Shown here: in pieces, positions 9,180 to 18,276 of the stretch
Layout of the letters: each line of letters starts with the position of its first letter
Position numbering within the stretch: the stretch's first letter is position 1
Assembly: GCA_023252195.1 (NCBI GenBank)
Contig: JAHEXI010000001.1
Coordinates: 1-64,000 of the forward strand
Direction of reading: 5' to 3'
Source: Pseudonocardiales bacterium
Lineage (GTDB): Bacteria; Actinomycetota; Actinomycetes; Mycobacteriales; Pseudonocardiaceae
DNA: 64,000 bases
Made by a program: the position numbers and the translations under genes
Notes under the pieces: generated by a model
Seen by the model: only the letters and a program-made list of their open reading frames with translations
The model's database searches: none
Told to the model about the DNA's origin: nothing

Positions 9180-9374
9180 TCAGGCGGTACGCCACAGCGG
9201 ACTGGGAAGCTCGTCAGCCGGAGCGCTCAGCAGGGCAACGATCTTGCCGACGCATGACCCGCACCCAGTGCCGGCCTCGCTGCGGGTGACCACGTCCTTG
9301 ACGGTGCACGCTCCGGCAGCGATGCATCCGCGCACCTCGGATTCGGTCACCGCCCGGCAGATGCAGACGTACAT
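9180..9374 (-). CDS. bfd: bacterioferritin-associated ferredoxin (Bfd-like, 2Fe-2S)
   Basis: A 64-residue [2Fe-2S] protein of the BFD-like family. Bfd docks on bacterioferritin and donates electrons to release stored iron. The four cluster cysteines are in the family spacing: MYVCICRAV near the N-terminus (C-x-C) and GTGCGSC later (C-x2-C). The frame is open up to 9416, but the ATG at 9374 (MYVCICRAV) has a GAGGGG ribosome-binding site and matches the normal N-terminus. It sits upstream of bfr in the same direction. A candidate iron box lies 25 bases before the start, which would place bfd under iron repression. Confidence 0.9.
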   Translation of the reverse strand: MYVCICRAVTESEVRGCIAAGACTVKDVVTRSEAGTGCGSCVGKIVALLSAPADELPSPLWRTA

Positions 9375-9398
9375 GGCTCGTGGCCCCTCGACTGGGTG

Positions 9399-9417
9399 AT
9401 AGGCAAGGCTAAGCACA
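9399..9417. promoter_or_regulatory. candidate DtxR/IdeR iron box upstream of bfd
   Basis: ATAGGCAAGGCTAAGCACA matches the iron-box consensus at 13 of 19 positions by hand count, with a good AGGCTAAGC core. It lies in the promoter zone 25 bases before the bfd start, where binding of an iron-loaded regulator would repress. Confidence 0.45.
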
Positions 9418-9437
9418 CCAGATCAACGGGCTGGCGT

Positions 9438-9983
9438 CTAGTCCTTCGGCCGGCCGCGGCGTTGCCTGCGGTCCTCTTCCACGTCGCGGACGTAGCTTGC
9501 AGGGTCCTTGTCCACAGGTTCGACGCCGGCGAAGTGCCTGGCCTCAAAGGTGATGAAGGCAACCGCCAAGTCATGGCGCAGCGGCAGCTCGGCGTGCCGG
9601 CGGAAATCTGTGAGGCCCTCGCGTTCCTCCTCGGCCATGTGGTCGCTGTTGGCCTCGTTCGCCTTGGCGACGGCGTCATACCAGCCTTCGCTGCCCACCT
9701 CGTGGTCTGCGACCTCGGCGACCGCGTCACGGATGTCATTGTGATCGCCGATCGCGTCCTTGGTTTCGGCCTCCGGGTCGGCGCCCCCGGCGCCTTTGCC
9801 CACGCGCAGTAGTTCCGGATAGAAGAGCTGCTCCTCAGCCTCGGCGTGCACCTCGAGGAATGCGGCGAGCCGTGTCCACACAGCATTGAGAGCCGCGGTA
9901 TCGGTGCGGTCGATCTCTTCGAGGATCGCGAAGAGCCGCCGCTGCTCATTGTGGTCATCGAGGATTAGCTGGGTGATGTCCAT
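9438..9983 (-). CDS. hemerythrin HHE domain protein
   Basis: 181 residues. The N-terminal two thirds form a hemerythrin-type four-helix bundle that would bind a di-iron centre. Candidate ligands are His11 in LILDDHNEQRR, His47 and Glu51 in EVHAEAEEQLFYPE, His80 in GDHNDIR, and His115/Glu119 in NSDHMAEEE. Such proteins sense or bind oxygen, NO or iron. The start ATG has an AGGAGA site. Its place beside the bacterioferritin pair suggests a shared iron or redox theme. The basic, Arg-rich tail (EDRRQRRGRPKD) is unusual but common in actinobacterial members. Confidence 0.85.
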   Translation of the reverse strand: MDITQLILDDHNEQRRLFAILEEIDRTDTAALNAVWTRLAAFLEVHAEAEEQLFYPELLRVGKGAGGADPEAETKDAIGDHNDIRDAVAEVADHEVGSEGWYDAVAKANEANSDHMAEEEREGLTDFRRHAELPLRHDLAVAFITFEARHFAGVEPVDKDPASYVRDVEEDRRQRRGRPKD

Positions 9984-10274
9984 GGTTCTCCTATCGCGAC
10001 GGTGTCCGGCATGATCACTTGCTCACCCGGGTACGCAGTTGTGAGAGATCTTCCAGGTGCGCCGCCCTCCCCGCTAATGGTGGGCAGCTGTTTTGCCCAG
10101 TCCTGCTCGGAATCCGTCCACGCCGGGTGTCGATGTGCTTCGGGCTCCCGCGATGGGGCGGCGGGTAGCCACGGGGCGTCGACTCGGGGGTTGATCACGT
10201 TTTGTGTGACCGTAGCGACAGATGTGTCGCGGCTGGCACATAAACGGTGATCACGCTCGCAGGCGCGGCCGGCG

Positions 10275-11588
10275 TTAGAAGGTCGTGAGCGCCTGGGTGG
10301 CTCTGCGGCCGATGCCGCGGACTTCGAAGCCGACCCGGCGCAGCACGTCGGCGTCGAGCAGGTTGCGAGTATCGATCACGATGCGACGCTGCACCAGCTC
10401 AGCCAGCTGTCCCCAGTCCAATAACCGGAACTCGGGCCATTCGGTGAGCACGACCAGGGCAGCGGCGCCGGAGGCGACCTTGAGCGGGTCATCGCTGACC
10501 TGCAGGTCGTCGGTCATGCCGGGCACCGCGGCGGGAACCCCGGGGTCGTAGCCGATCAGGTCGGCACCCTCGGCGGCCAGCAGCGCAGCCACCGTGAGGG
10601 CGGGGGAGTCGCGCAGGTCGTCGGTGCCGGCCTTGAAGGTCAGCCCGAGCAGCCCAATGCGCTGCCCGGCCAACGATCCGCCGACAGCGTCGCGAACCTT
10701 GGCGACCATCCGGTGCTGTTGGTGGGTGTTGGTGTCCAGGCTGGCTTGCAGCAGTGCGAAGTCGAAGTCGGCGGCGGCGCACACCTGCAGTAGCGCGTGG
10801 GTGTCCTTGGGCAGGCAAGAACCGCCCCAGCCCGGGCCTGGTTGCAGGAAGGCCTGCCCGATCCGCCGGTCGTAACCGATGCCTTCGGTGACGTCGAGCA
10901 CGTCGGCTCCGAACCGCTCGCACAGCTCGGCGATGGCATTGACATAGGACAGCTTCATCGCCAGGAAGCAGTTCGCCGCGTACTTCACCATCTCCGCGCT
11001 GGCCGCGTCGGTGAGCACCGTCGGTGCGCCCAGCCGGGCATACAGCGCCGCCACCCGTTCGGCGGCGTCTTGCGCGTCACAGCCCACCACGATGCGGTCG
11101 GGGTTGAGGAAGTCCTCGACCGCCGAGCCTTCCCGGAGGAACTCCGGGTTGCTGACCACCGCCACGTCCGGTCGGTCCAGCAACTGTGCGGTGCGTGCCG
11201 CGGTGCCCACTGGAACGGTCGATTTGTTGACCACCACGCAGCCCGCCGGCAGCAGTTCGTGCACCTCGGCGGCCACCGCCTCCACGGCTGAGAGATCCGC
11301 TGCACCGCCGGCGCCCATCGGCGTGGGCACGCACAGGAACACCACCTCGGCATCAGTCACCGCGGCCGCGGCTCCCACCACGAACCGCAACCGACCGGCG
11401 GCTAGCCCCTGCGCCACCAGGTCGGGCAACCCTGGCTCCAGGATCGGCACCTCCCCGGCGGACAGCCGGGCCACCTTTCGCGCGTCGACGTCGGCGCACA
11501 CCACTCGATGCCCCAGCGAGGCAAGGCAGGCGCCCGTGGTCAGGCCCACATACCCGGAACCGATCACCGCGATGCGACGCACGAACAT
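10275..11588 (-). CDS. ugd: UDP-glucose 6-dehydrogenase
   Basis: 437 residues, converting UDP-glucose to UDP-glucuronate with two NAD+. The Rossmann motif VIGSGYVGLTTGACLA is at the N-terminus. The family signatures VNKSTVPVGTA, NPEFLREGSAVEDFLNPDRIV, the catalytic-cysteine motif GGSCLPKDTHAL and the C-terminal GLTFKAGTDDLRDSPA are all seen. GDP-mannose dehydrogenases are close relatives, but the loop sequences fit UGD better. The ATG at 11588 follows GGGGAG. UDP-glucuronate would feed surface polysaccharide synthesis, consistent with the glycosyltransferase gene in this window. Confidence 0.93.
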   Translation of the reverse strand: MFVRRIAVIGSGYVGLTTGACLASLGHRVVCADVDARKVARLSAGEVPILEPGLPDLVAQGLAAGRLRFVVGAAAAVTDAEVVFLCVPTPMGAGGAADLSAVEAVAAEVHELLPAGCVVVNKSTVPVGTAARTAQLLDRPDVAVVSNPEFLREGSAVEDFLNPDRIVVGCDAQDAAERVAALYARLGAPTVLTDAASAEMVKYAANCFLAMKLSYVNAIAELCERFGADVLDVTEGIGYDRRIGQAFLQPGPGWGGSCLPKDTHALLQVCAAADFDFALLQASLDTNTHQQHRMVAKVRDAVGGSLAGQRIGLLGLTFKAGTDDLRDSPALTVAALLAAEGADLIGYDPGVPAAVPGMTDDLQVSDDPLKVASGAAALVVLTEWPEFRLLDWGQLAELVQRRIVIDTRNLLDADVLRRVGFEVRGIGRRATQALTTF

Positions 11589-11617
11589 GCGGTTCTCCCC
11601 TCACGCTGTGTTGCTTG

Positions 11618-13264
11618 TCATGGTCGCACAGTTATCAGATCGCCGGCGTATGGCACGTCGTTGACCTGTTCGGAACTCATCCACAGTCGCAGCGTCCGGG
11701 TGGCGCCCACGTCGTCGGCGTTGTAGGTGAGCAGCCGGTCCCGCTGGGTCAGGTCCGGTGGCGCGCCGCCCAGACCGACAGCGTCGGAGTACCAGCGCAT
11801 CGAGTTCTCGCCGCTGGCCTCCGGATCGTGCCAGGAGAACCCGGCGGCCGGAGCGATCGTCTTGAGTCCCTTGCCGTGCGCGCAGAGGAACTCAGCGCTG
11901 ACCACCGCGTACAGATCGACCCATCGGCCCGAAGTGACGAACTCTCCCACGGTGGTGGCGGTGGGGATCCCGGGGGCGCCGGCGAAGCGTTCCACCGAGG
12001 AGAACATCCAGCGGTTCTCGGCCTGCTCGTTGTAGCAGTACGCGGCAAAGCTCAGACCACGCTCGGCTGCGCGGGCGCGGACCTCGGTCAGCCAGCCCCA
12101 GAATGCCGCGAACGACCGGGCCTCATCGGGCGTCGGCACCGGTTCCCAGGTGGCGAAAGCGTGATAACCCCTCGGCATCCCGATGTCGGAGCCCGACAGC
12201 AGGCAGCCCCATAGATACGCCCCGGACTCGTCGAAGCTCTCCATGTCCACGTCCACCTCCACGTCGGCGCGCGGCACGGTGATGCGCCGGTTGCGCCGCA
12301 CCAGCGTGAGGTCCTGCTGCCAGGCGCGGGCCAGCAGCACCGCGTCACGGAAAGACATCCCGGCCATCGGCACGGGCGGGTCGCCCGCCGGGTCAAGTGC
12401 GGCCAGCTCGTCCACGGTGGACAACCCGGCCGCTCTCAGCGCCACCGCATCCTCCCCGCGCACTACCAAGCTCACGTCCCGGGAGGCCCGCAATGCCGGA
12501 CCGCACAGCGGCCACCAGGGGCAGGACCGGCATTCAGTGACCCGGGACGGCTGGGCCAGCGGCTCTTCCTCGGTCGCGGCGGCGCGCGCGACCGCAAGCC
12601 GGTCGGCGAACCGGGCGTCGTACTCGGCCATCGCGGTCCGGCCACCCGGCCAGGTGGGGGCGTCCAGGTCGTGCCACACCACGACGTCACCCTCCAGCCC
12701 GATCACCCCGCCGGTGGCCCGACCGCGGGTGGCCAACCCGGCCGCCTGTAGCAGCCGCACCGCATGCGCCAGCCGCAACTGGTCCCTGGACTGGGGGCGG
12801 ACCTTGCGCTTCGGGTCGATCCTGGCCAGCGTCGGTTGAGACAACGAGCTGGTGCGGGCCCCGGAGCCCGGGTCGGTCACCTTGTGCCGGACGACGATCA
12901 CTGGAAGGTAGCCACCGTGGTGGCGCACCAGCAGTTCTACGCCGCCCCGGCGGCCGCCCTGGGGATCTGCCAGCAGCAGGCCGCCCCAGACGAACGGTGC
13001 GCCTCCGAGGAGTAGGGCGAGGGTGGCGCTGCACCGCTGGTCGGCAGGCAGCCCCGGCGAGACCTCTGCCCAGTCAGCGGGGTGGTAGCCGACCAGCTGG
13101 TCGGCGACGAAACGGCGGTGCGTGACGGCGTCGGCGATCCGCCTCGCGGCGGTCGCGTCCAGCGCAGCGCGCGGCGTGTCGGCTACCGCGGGATCGTGCT
13201 CCAGGTGCACCCGGCGGCGGCAGCGGGTGACCACAGCGGCGTCCAGCAGCACTGTCGAGTCCAC
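11618..13264 (-). CDS. TM0106-family RecB-like nuclease with RNase H-like domain
   Basis: 548 residues. The N-terminal half resembles the PD-(D/E)XK RecB-like fold of the TM0106 family: LLDAAVVTRCRRRVHLEHDP at the start, then GGVELLVRHHGGYLPVIVVRHKV as the active-site sheet. A cysteine cluster follows (ECRSCPWWPLCG), typical of the Fe-S binding of this family. The C-terminal part (about 300-548) looks like the predicted RNase H-like domain (EVDVDMESFDESGAYLWGCL, later LLTYNADDVGATRTLRLWM). Family members are predicted DNA-processing enzymes without a defined substrate. It is transcribed in the same direction as ugd, with 29 bases between them. Confidence 0.85.
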   Translation of the reverse strand: MDSTVLLDAAVVTRCRRRVHLEHDPAVADTPRAALDATAARRIADAVTHRRFVADQLVGYHPADWAEVSPGLPADQRCSATLALLLGGAPFVWGGLLLADPQGGRRGGVELLVRHHGGYLPVIVVRHKVTDPGSGARTSSLSQPTLARIDPKRKVRPQSRDQLRLAHAVRLLQAAGLATRGRATGGVIGLEGDVVVWHDLDAPTWPGGRTAMAEYDARFADRLAVARAAATEEEPLAQPSRVTECRSCPWWPLCGPALRASRDVSLVVRGEDAVALRAAGLSTVDELAALDPAGDPPVPMAGMSFRDAVLLARAWQQDLTLVRRNRRITVPRADVEVDVDMESFDESGAYLWGCLLSGSDIGMPRGYHAFATWEPVPTPDEARSFAAFWGWLTEVRARAAERGLSFAAYCYNEQAENRWMFSSVERFAGAPGIPTATTVGEFVTSGRWVDLYAVVSAEFLCAHGKGLKTIAPAAGFSWHDPEASGENSMRWYSDAVGLGGAPPDLTQRDRLLTYNADDVGATRTLRLWMSSEQVNDVPYAGDLITVRP

Positions 13265-13339
13265 GGCGTCAGACTATGTCCCGGGACTGACAGCCTGCGC
13301 GACCACCGGCCGATGACACGACGATCAGGGACACGACGA

Positions 13340-14329
13340 TCAGGACCCATTGGCGATGAAGCCGTGCTGCCCGAGCCAGTCGCGGGCAACCCGGCGCGGC
13401 GATCTGCCCTCTGCGGACCGCTGCCGGTTCAGCTCGGCCATCACCTCATTGGTCAGGGCCGCGGAGATCGGGGCGAACGCCTTGGCGATGTTCGGGTTGC
13501 GGTCGTAGACCTGCTTTCGCATGGTGGGCGCCGCGTTGTACAGCGGGTGGTACAGCTTGTCATCGGCCAAGACTGTGAGCCCGAGTTCGGGGATGCGACC
13601 GTCGGTGGTGTACACCTCCCCGAACAGGCACTCCTTCTGGTCGGCGGTGGCCTGATAGATGGATCCGGCCTGCAGCACCTTGAGCCCGTCCGGGGGCACC
13701 TGAAAGCCGTAGGAGCGTTGCAGACCGGGGAATCCGTCGTCGCGGTTCTGGTACTCGGGCTCGATGCAGAGATTGCCGGGTTGACCGGAGCGGATGTATG
13801 CGGCCATGTCTGACAGCGTCCGCAGCCCTAGTTGCTGGGCGCGCTGCGTTTTGATGGCGAAGGCGTAGGTGTTGTTGAACGGGGTCGGCGCGAGCCAGAC
13901 GATGTTGTTGCGGGCCAAATCCTGTTGCTTGACCGCCTCGTACTGCGCCTTGCTGTCCTGGATCGGCTTCTGACCCAGGAAGGTGACCCAGGCGGTACCG
14001 GTGTACTCCCAGTACAGATCGATGTCACCGCTGAGAAGCGCGTGGCGGGTCGCGTCGGTGCCGCCGATATTGCATTGGTCGATGGCCCTGGCGTTGACCG
14101 ACTCCAGCACAGCGATCGCGATCTGGCACAGCACCAGCTGCTCGTCGGCGAGCTTGCCGCCCACGGTGTAGGACTGGCCCGCCAGGTTGACCTGGTGGGC
14201 GAGGCTACCCGCCTCGGCTTGCGGGCCGCTGCTGTTGAGCCCGGCGCAGCCGGCTACCAGTGCGGCGGCCACCGCCAGTGCCGTCAAAACGGCGGCTAGC
14301 ACCCCAGCGGCGGGTGGTCCGGATCTCAC
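13340..14329 (-). CDS. glycine betaine/choline-type ABC transporter substrate-binding lipoprotein (copy 1)
   Basis: A 329-residue OpuAC/ProX-type solute receptor. The N-terminus carries a lipoprotein signal with lipobox VAGC at about residue 28. The body shows the quaternary-amine family signatures: VGGKLADEQLVLCQI, LLSGDIDLYWEYTGTAWVTF, LAPTPFNNTYAFAIK and VYTTDGRIPELGLTVLADDK. It is the last gene of a four-gene operon; its GTG overlaps the TGA of the upstream permease gene. A close paralogue lies at 18277-19260. Exported and anchored outside the membrane, it would deliver compatible solutes (osmoprotection) to the transporter; the exact ligand cannot be read from sequence. Confidence 0.9.
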   Translation of the reverse strand: MRSGPPAAGVLAAVLTALAVAAALVAGCAGLNSSGPQAEAGSLAHQVNLAGQSYTVGGKLADEQLVLCQIAIAVLESVNARAIDQCNIGGTDATRHALLSGDIDLYWEYTGTAWVTFLGQKPIQDSKAQYEAVKQQDLARNNIVWLAPTPFNNTYAFAIKTQRAQQLGLRTLSDMAAYIRSGQPGNLCIEPEYQNRDDGFPGLQRSYGFQVPPDGLKVLQAGSIYQATADQKECLFGEVYTTDGRIPELGLTVLADDKLYHPLYNAAPTMRKQVYDRNPNIAKAFAPISAALTNEVMAELNRQRSAEGRSPRRVARDWLGQHGFIANGS

Positions 14330-15084
14330 CCGATCCGTCCGCCGACGAGCCTTTCAGCGACGCCGCCCAGCCAGTCGATGATCAACGCCAGCGCTGCCAC
14401 GATGGCTGACGTGGCGAGCACCGCCTGCGCCCGGCCGAGATAGAGCATGCTGCTGATCGGTTCGCCGAGGCCGCCAGCGCCGATGAACGTGGCCAGTGTG
14501 GCGGTACCGACGTTGAGTACCAGCGCCACCCGGATGCCCGCCACCATCACCGGCACCGCGAGCGGGATCTCCACCCTCAGCAGGGTCTGCCTGGCGGACA
14601 TCCCCATGCCTCGGGCGGCCTCGATGAGCGCCGGATCCACCTGCAGCAGGCCGACCACCGTGTTGGTGAGCACCGGCAGGAACGACGCCAGGACCAGAGC
14701 GATGATCGCCGTCGTGGTGCCGAACCCGAGCAGGAAGGCCAGTAGGATGATCACACCGTAGGCTGGCAGCGCCTGCATGAAGCCACCGAACGCGAGCGTC
14801 CCGGTGCGGATCCGGGCGGCCGCCGGGCGACTCAGCGCGATCCCCAGCGGCAGTGCCAACACGATCACCACCACGGTGGACGCCACCGTGAGCCAGATCT
14901 GCTCGAGGAACCTGGGCCACAGGTAGGACGGATCCAGCGCCCGTTGCTCGACGCTGTCCAGTTGCCGAGTGGCGGTGTAGACGAGCACGCCGGCTAGCCC
15001 GACGACCACGATCACCGGCGTGGCGACCAGGTCGCGGTTGCGCCGGATCCAGCCCGGTGCACGGGCGGGTACGGCCGCTGTCAT
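14326..15084 (-). CDS. betaine/choline ABC transporter permease (second permease)
   Basis: 252 residues with about six membrane helices, of the ProW/OpuBB inner-membrane family. The EAA loop that contacts the ATPase is seen as LIEAARGMGMSARQTLLRVEIPLAVPV. The C-terminal part includes GAGGLGEPISSMLYLG. The ATG at 15084 overlaps the stop of the upstream ATPase gene by four bases, and its own stop overlaps the start of the binding-protein gene, so the operon is translationally coupled. It probably pairs with the permease at 16189-16875 to form a heteromeric channel. Confidence 0.9.
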   Translation of the reverse strand: MTAAVPARAPGWIRRNRDLVATPVIVVVGLAGVLVYTATRQLDSVEQRALDPSYLWPRFLEQIWLTVASTVVVIVLALPLGIALSRPAAARIRTGTLAFGGFMQALPAYGVIILLAFLLGFGTTTAIIALVLASFLPVLTNTVVGLLQVDPALIEAARGMGMSARQTLLRVEIPLAVPVMVAGIRVALVLNVGTATLATFIGAGGLGEPISSMLYLGRAQAVLATSAIVAALALIIDWLGGVAERLVGGRIG

Positions 15085-16196
15085 CGCGGCTGCCCCTTGG
15101 TGCGCAGGTCGGCCACCAGCGTCTCCCAGCGCAGCGCGCCTCGGGGCAGCCCGTCGTCATCGACCACGACGACAACCGGAGCGCGCCTGTCGAGCATGAC
15201 GTCGACGGCGTCATAGACAGTGCCCGACAGCGGAACCGTGACCAGTGCCGGGGGTTGATCGGATCCGGGCACATGCTGCCAGGTCGATGGGTGGCCCGCG
15301 CCGTCCACCGACAGCACGGGATGGTCCTGCCCAGCAGCCCTGGCACCGGAGATCACGATCTCCTCCAGCTCCAGCCGGCTGATCTCCAGCAGGGACAGCC
15401 GGCGGACGGCGGCGCCGCTGCCGACGAACTCGGTGACGAAGTCGTCAGCGGGATGGGCGAGTACCTCACTGGGTGTGTCGTACTGCGCCAGCCGCCCGCG
15501 AGCGGCGAACACCGCGATCCGATCCCCCAACTTCACGGCTTCGGACAGATCGTGGGTGACGAAGCAGATGGTCTTGGCGACCTGGCGTTGCACCTCGAGG
15601 AACTCGTCCTGCAATCGCTCCCGGGTGATCGGGTCGATCGCCCCGAAAGGCTCGTCCATCAGCATCACCGGGGGGTCGGCCGCGAGACCGCGGGCCACCC
15701 CGACGCGTTGCTGCTGCCCGCCGGAGAGCTGCCGCGGGTAGCGGTCCCGGAAGTCGTCGGGCTCCATCCCGACCAGGTGCAGCAGTTCGTCGACCCGGCT
15801 GGTGACTCGGCGCTTGTCCCAGCCCAGCATTTTGGGCACCACCGCGATGTTGTCCCCGATGGTCAGGTGCGGGAACAACCCCACCTGCTGGATCACATAG
15901 CCGATCCGCCTGCGCAGCTGGTCGGCGTTGACGTCGGTGACGTCCTCGCCGGCGAGCAGGATCCGCCCGGTGGTCGGCTCGATGAGCCGGTTCATCATTT
16001 TCAGGATGGTCGTCTTGCCGCACCCCGACGGCCCGATCAGCGTCACGATGGCGCCCTCGGGAACCTGGAGGTTCAGCTCGGCCACGGCCGGCTTCGACTG
16101 CTTGGGGTAGGTCTTGCTGACGCCTTCCAGGGCAATCATCGGACGCTGCCCGGACCGATGGGTTGAGTCGATCGGAGACTGCACGGTCTCAGACAC
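15081..16196 (-). CDS. betaine/choline ABC transporter ATP-binding protein with CBS region
   Basis: A 371-residue ABC ATPase. Walker A GPSGCGKTTIL, Q-loop YVIQQVGLFPHLT, the ABC signature LSGGQQQRVGVARGLA, Walker B VMLMDEPFGAID and the switch His in FVTHDLSEA are all present. After about residue 240 comes a C-terminal extension containing a CBS-like regulatory region (TVYDAVDVMLDRRAPVVVVVDDDGL). In OpuA-type transporters such domains sense ionic strength. It overlaps the preceding permease gene by 8 bases and the following one by 4. Confidence 0.92.
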   Translation of the reverse strand: MSETVQSPIDSTHRSGQRPMIALEGVSKTYPKQSKPAVAELNLQVPEGAIVTLIGPSGCGKTTILKMMNRLIEPTTGRILLAGEDVTDVNADQLRRRIGYVIQQVGLFPHLTIGDNIAVVPKMLGWDKRRVTSRVDELLHLVGMEPDDFRDRYPRQLSGGQQQRVGVARGLAADPPVMLMDEPFGAIDPITRERLQDEFLEVQRQVAKTICFVTHDLSEAVKLGDRIAVFAARGRLAQYDTPSEVLAHPADDFVTEFVGSGAAVRRLSLLEISRLELEEIVISGARAAGQDHPVLSVDGAGHPSTWQHVPGSDQPPALVTVPLSGTVYDAVDVMLDRRAPVVVVVDDDGLPRGALRWETLVADLRTKGQPR

Positions 16197-16875
16197 GGAG
16201 CCCCCTCGGGGTGGTCAACCGCCGGACGACAACGAACACGATCTCGTAGCCGGCCGCCACCACGAGACACCCCAGCGTTCCGGTGATGACCTCATTGAAC
16301 GAGTTGACGGCGCCGAGCCTGGCCAAGCCGTCCTGCAACGGCTTGCCGAAACCGGGGCCGTTGATGATGGCGGCCACCACCGCGATCGAGATCACGATCA
16401 GCACCGCGACCCGGATCCCGGACATGATCACCGGCCAGGCCAGCGGTAGCTGCACCCGCAGCATCCGGCGTACCGGGCCCATCCCGACGCCGCGAGCGGC
16501 CTCCAGCACAGCCGGGTCCACCGAGGACAGTCCGGCCAGGGTGTTGCGCAGTACCGGGTAGATGCCGTACAGGGTCAGCGCGACGATGCTCGGGGTGACC
16601 CCGAGCCCCAGCAGCGGCTGCAGGATGCCGAACAGTGCCAGCGACGGGATGGTCAGCGCGGCGGACGCGAGCAGCAGCGACGTCTCCCGGCCGCCCACCC
16701 GCAGGCTGCGCCGCCACGACGGTGGGGTGAGCTGGTTGGTGTGCAGCACCAGCGCCAGCGCCAGCGAGATCACACTGGCCAACCCCACCGAGTAACCCAC
16801 CAGCAGGAAGTGTTGCTGAGCGTAGAAGATCAGTTCAGTGGAGTTCTCCGACAGGTACCGCAGGTAGGAGCCCAT
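16189..16875 (-). CDS. betaine/choline ABC transporter permease (first gene of operon)
   Basis: 228 residues and about five to six membrane helices, of the ProW/OpuBB family. The cytoplasmic EAA loop reads VLEAARGVGMGPVRRMLRVQLPLAWPV, nearly the same as in the partner permease. It is the promoter-proximal gene of the operon permease-ATPase-permease-binding protein. The A/T-rich sequence just upstream (16876-16960) is the obvious place for the promoter, although I cannot pick a certain -35/-10 pair. Confidence 0.9.
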   Translation of the reverse strand: MGSYLRYLSENSTELIFYAQQHFLLVGYSVGLASVISLALALVLHTNQLTPPSWRRSLRVGGRETSLLLASAALTIPSLALFGILQPLLGLGVTPSIVALTLYGIYPVLRNTLAGLSSVDPAVLEAARGVGMGPVRRMLRVQLPLAWPVIMSGIRVAVLIVISIAVVAAIINGPGFGKPLQDGLARLGAVNSFNEVITGTLGCLVVAAGYEIVFVVVRRLTTPRGLRV

Positions 16876-16939
16876 GTCGTGAGGTTAAACGCCGGGTTGA
16901 GCTATACCCAACGTATGAGCAAAAACGACAGTTAAAAAT

Positions 16940-17910
16940 GTGCATAAAAGTTATCAGACTGTGCGCGTCAGCGAGATCAACATTTGCACGACGACCGCAC
17001 GCCGCCACGTCGATGACTCGCTGCGGTTGGATCGGCCAGCGGACGCCGATCTGGTCCGCGCGGACCCGGACGCGGCGCTACGAAGCCGATCCACTCCACT
17101 GCTGGTGGACGAATGGCAACTTGTCCCGGAGGTGTTCGCAGCGGTAACCTGATCGACTACGTCGATCGGGCGCTGCACGGGATGCTGCCGGAGGTGGCGC
17201 TACAGCCCGATGCGAGGTTGCGGCGTCGGTGGCTCGCGAGCTACGTCGACGAGGTCGTCACACGGGACGGCGCGCTGGTCGATGGTTCCCGAGATCCAGT
17301 CCGCCTGCGACGTTACCTCCAGGCGTTCGCGGCGAACACCGCCGGGGTCGTGGAGCACCGCACTCTCTATGAGACGGCAGAGGTCAACCGACTCACCGCC
17401 GCCGGTTACGACGGGCTGCTCGCCGCACTCCTCGTGGTCGACCTCATGCCCGCGTGGCACACAAACCGGCTGTCCCGGCTCACCAGCAGACCCAAGCGGC
17501 TCCTGGTCGAGCCTGCGCTGGTGGGCCCGCTGCTCGGCGTCGACGCGGCCGCCGTTTTGCGCGAGTCTGATCTGCGCGGACGGTTGCTGGAGACCTTCGT
17601 CATCAGCCAGCTGCGACCGGAGCTGACCGTCGCGGAGACCTCGCCGCGACTGTTCCACCTGCGAGACCGCGATGGGCGACACGAGGTGGACGTCGTCGTC
17701 GAGTTCGGCGACGGGCGAGTCGTCGGCATCGAGGTCAAGGCCGCCGCCACGGTCAGCCGCTCCGACGCCCGTCACCTGATCTGGTTGCGGGACCGGCTTG
17801 GGGACCGCATGGTCGGCGGTCTCGTGCTGCACACCGGTCCGCACGCCTTCCCCGTCGATGACCGGATCCGCGCCGCGCCGATCAGCTCGCTGTGGTCATC
17901 GCTGGGGTAG
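16940..17910 (+). pseudogene. decayed AAA (AAA_14) / DUF4143 ATPase
   Basis: Two pieces of one protein remain. Around 17010-17150 (frame of 16940) the translation DPDAALRSRSTPLLVDEWQL followed by VPEVFAAV is the Walker B region of AAA_14-type ATPases. It is followed at once by the DUF4143 half in the frame of 17113 (NLIDYVDRALHGMLPEVAL to the end). That half includes the conserved RRRWLASYVDEVVTRD and the C-terminal nuclease-like EVDVVVEFGDGRVVGIEVKA. The P-loop N-terminus is missing, and the segment between Walker B and DUF4143, about 70-80 residues in relatives, has been deleted with a frame change. These proteins are often toxin- or defence-like. The remnant separates the ABC operon from its paralogous binding-protein gene. 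Confidence 0.75.
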
Positions 17911-18213
17911 CACCGTGGCAGTGGTACCGGGGACTCCGATCAGCGCGTCAAGGCCGGCTAGCGCTCGATCGATGCGGTGCCGCAGCTCGCGGCGGCTGAT
18001 CCAGCCCCGGGCGCGATACCGATGGTCCTGGGCGAGCATCACCAGTACCGCGAGGGCCTGCGCGAGCTCCTCGCGCCGGTGCATCGGCAACTGGCCGATG
18101 AACCCCAGCTGCGCGTCCACCAAGCCGTCCAAGAAGTCGGCTTCCCGCGCCACGGCCTGACGCCGCCTTGCCCCCATATGCACCGCCTCTGTTGGTCCAG
18201 TCGCAGTAACCAT
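17896..18213 (-). CDS. small helical protein of unknown function
   Basis: 105 residues, predicted mainly alpha-helical with alternating charged and hydrophobic residues (ADFLDGLVDAQLGFIGQLPM, ELAQALAVLVMLAQD). There is no membrane segment and no cysteine motif. An alternative start is the ATG 36 bases inside (MGARRRQ). Its end overlaps the last 15 bases of the convergent DUF4143 remnant. I do not recognise the family. Codon-position GC and absence of a better frame support a real gene, but weakly. Confidence 0.5.
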   Translation of the reverse strand: MVTATGPTEAVHMGARRRQAVAREADFLDGLVDAQLGFIGQLPMHRREELAQALAVLVMLAQDHRYRARGWISRRELRHRIDRALAGLDALIGVPGTTATVLPQR

Positions 18214-18276
18214 CGCCAGCCCAACTCCCGCCGTTACCCCCCAGCGGGGTAGCGGCGGGATTGCCGGGGCCGATGA

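Noticed and set aside
9965-10198. 77-residue ORF upstream of the hemerythrin gene
   Set aside because: No ribosome-binding site and no recognisable domain; it overlaps the start of a well-supported gene. The 9984-10274 spacer shows only repeated GATCACG words.
14354-15346. Long antisense ORF over the ABC operon
   Set aside because: High-GC shadow of the true frame; its translation is Arg/Pro/Gly-rich and the true frame has clear permease motifs.
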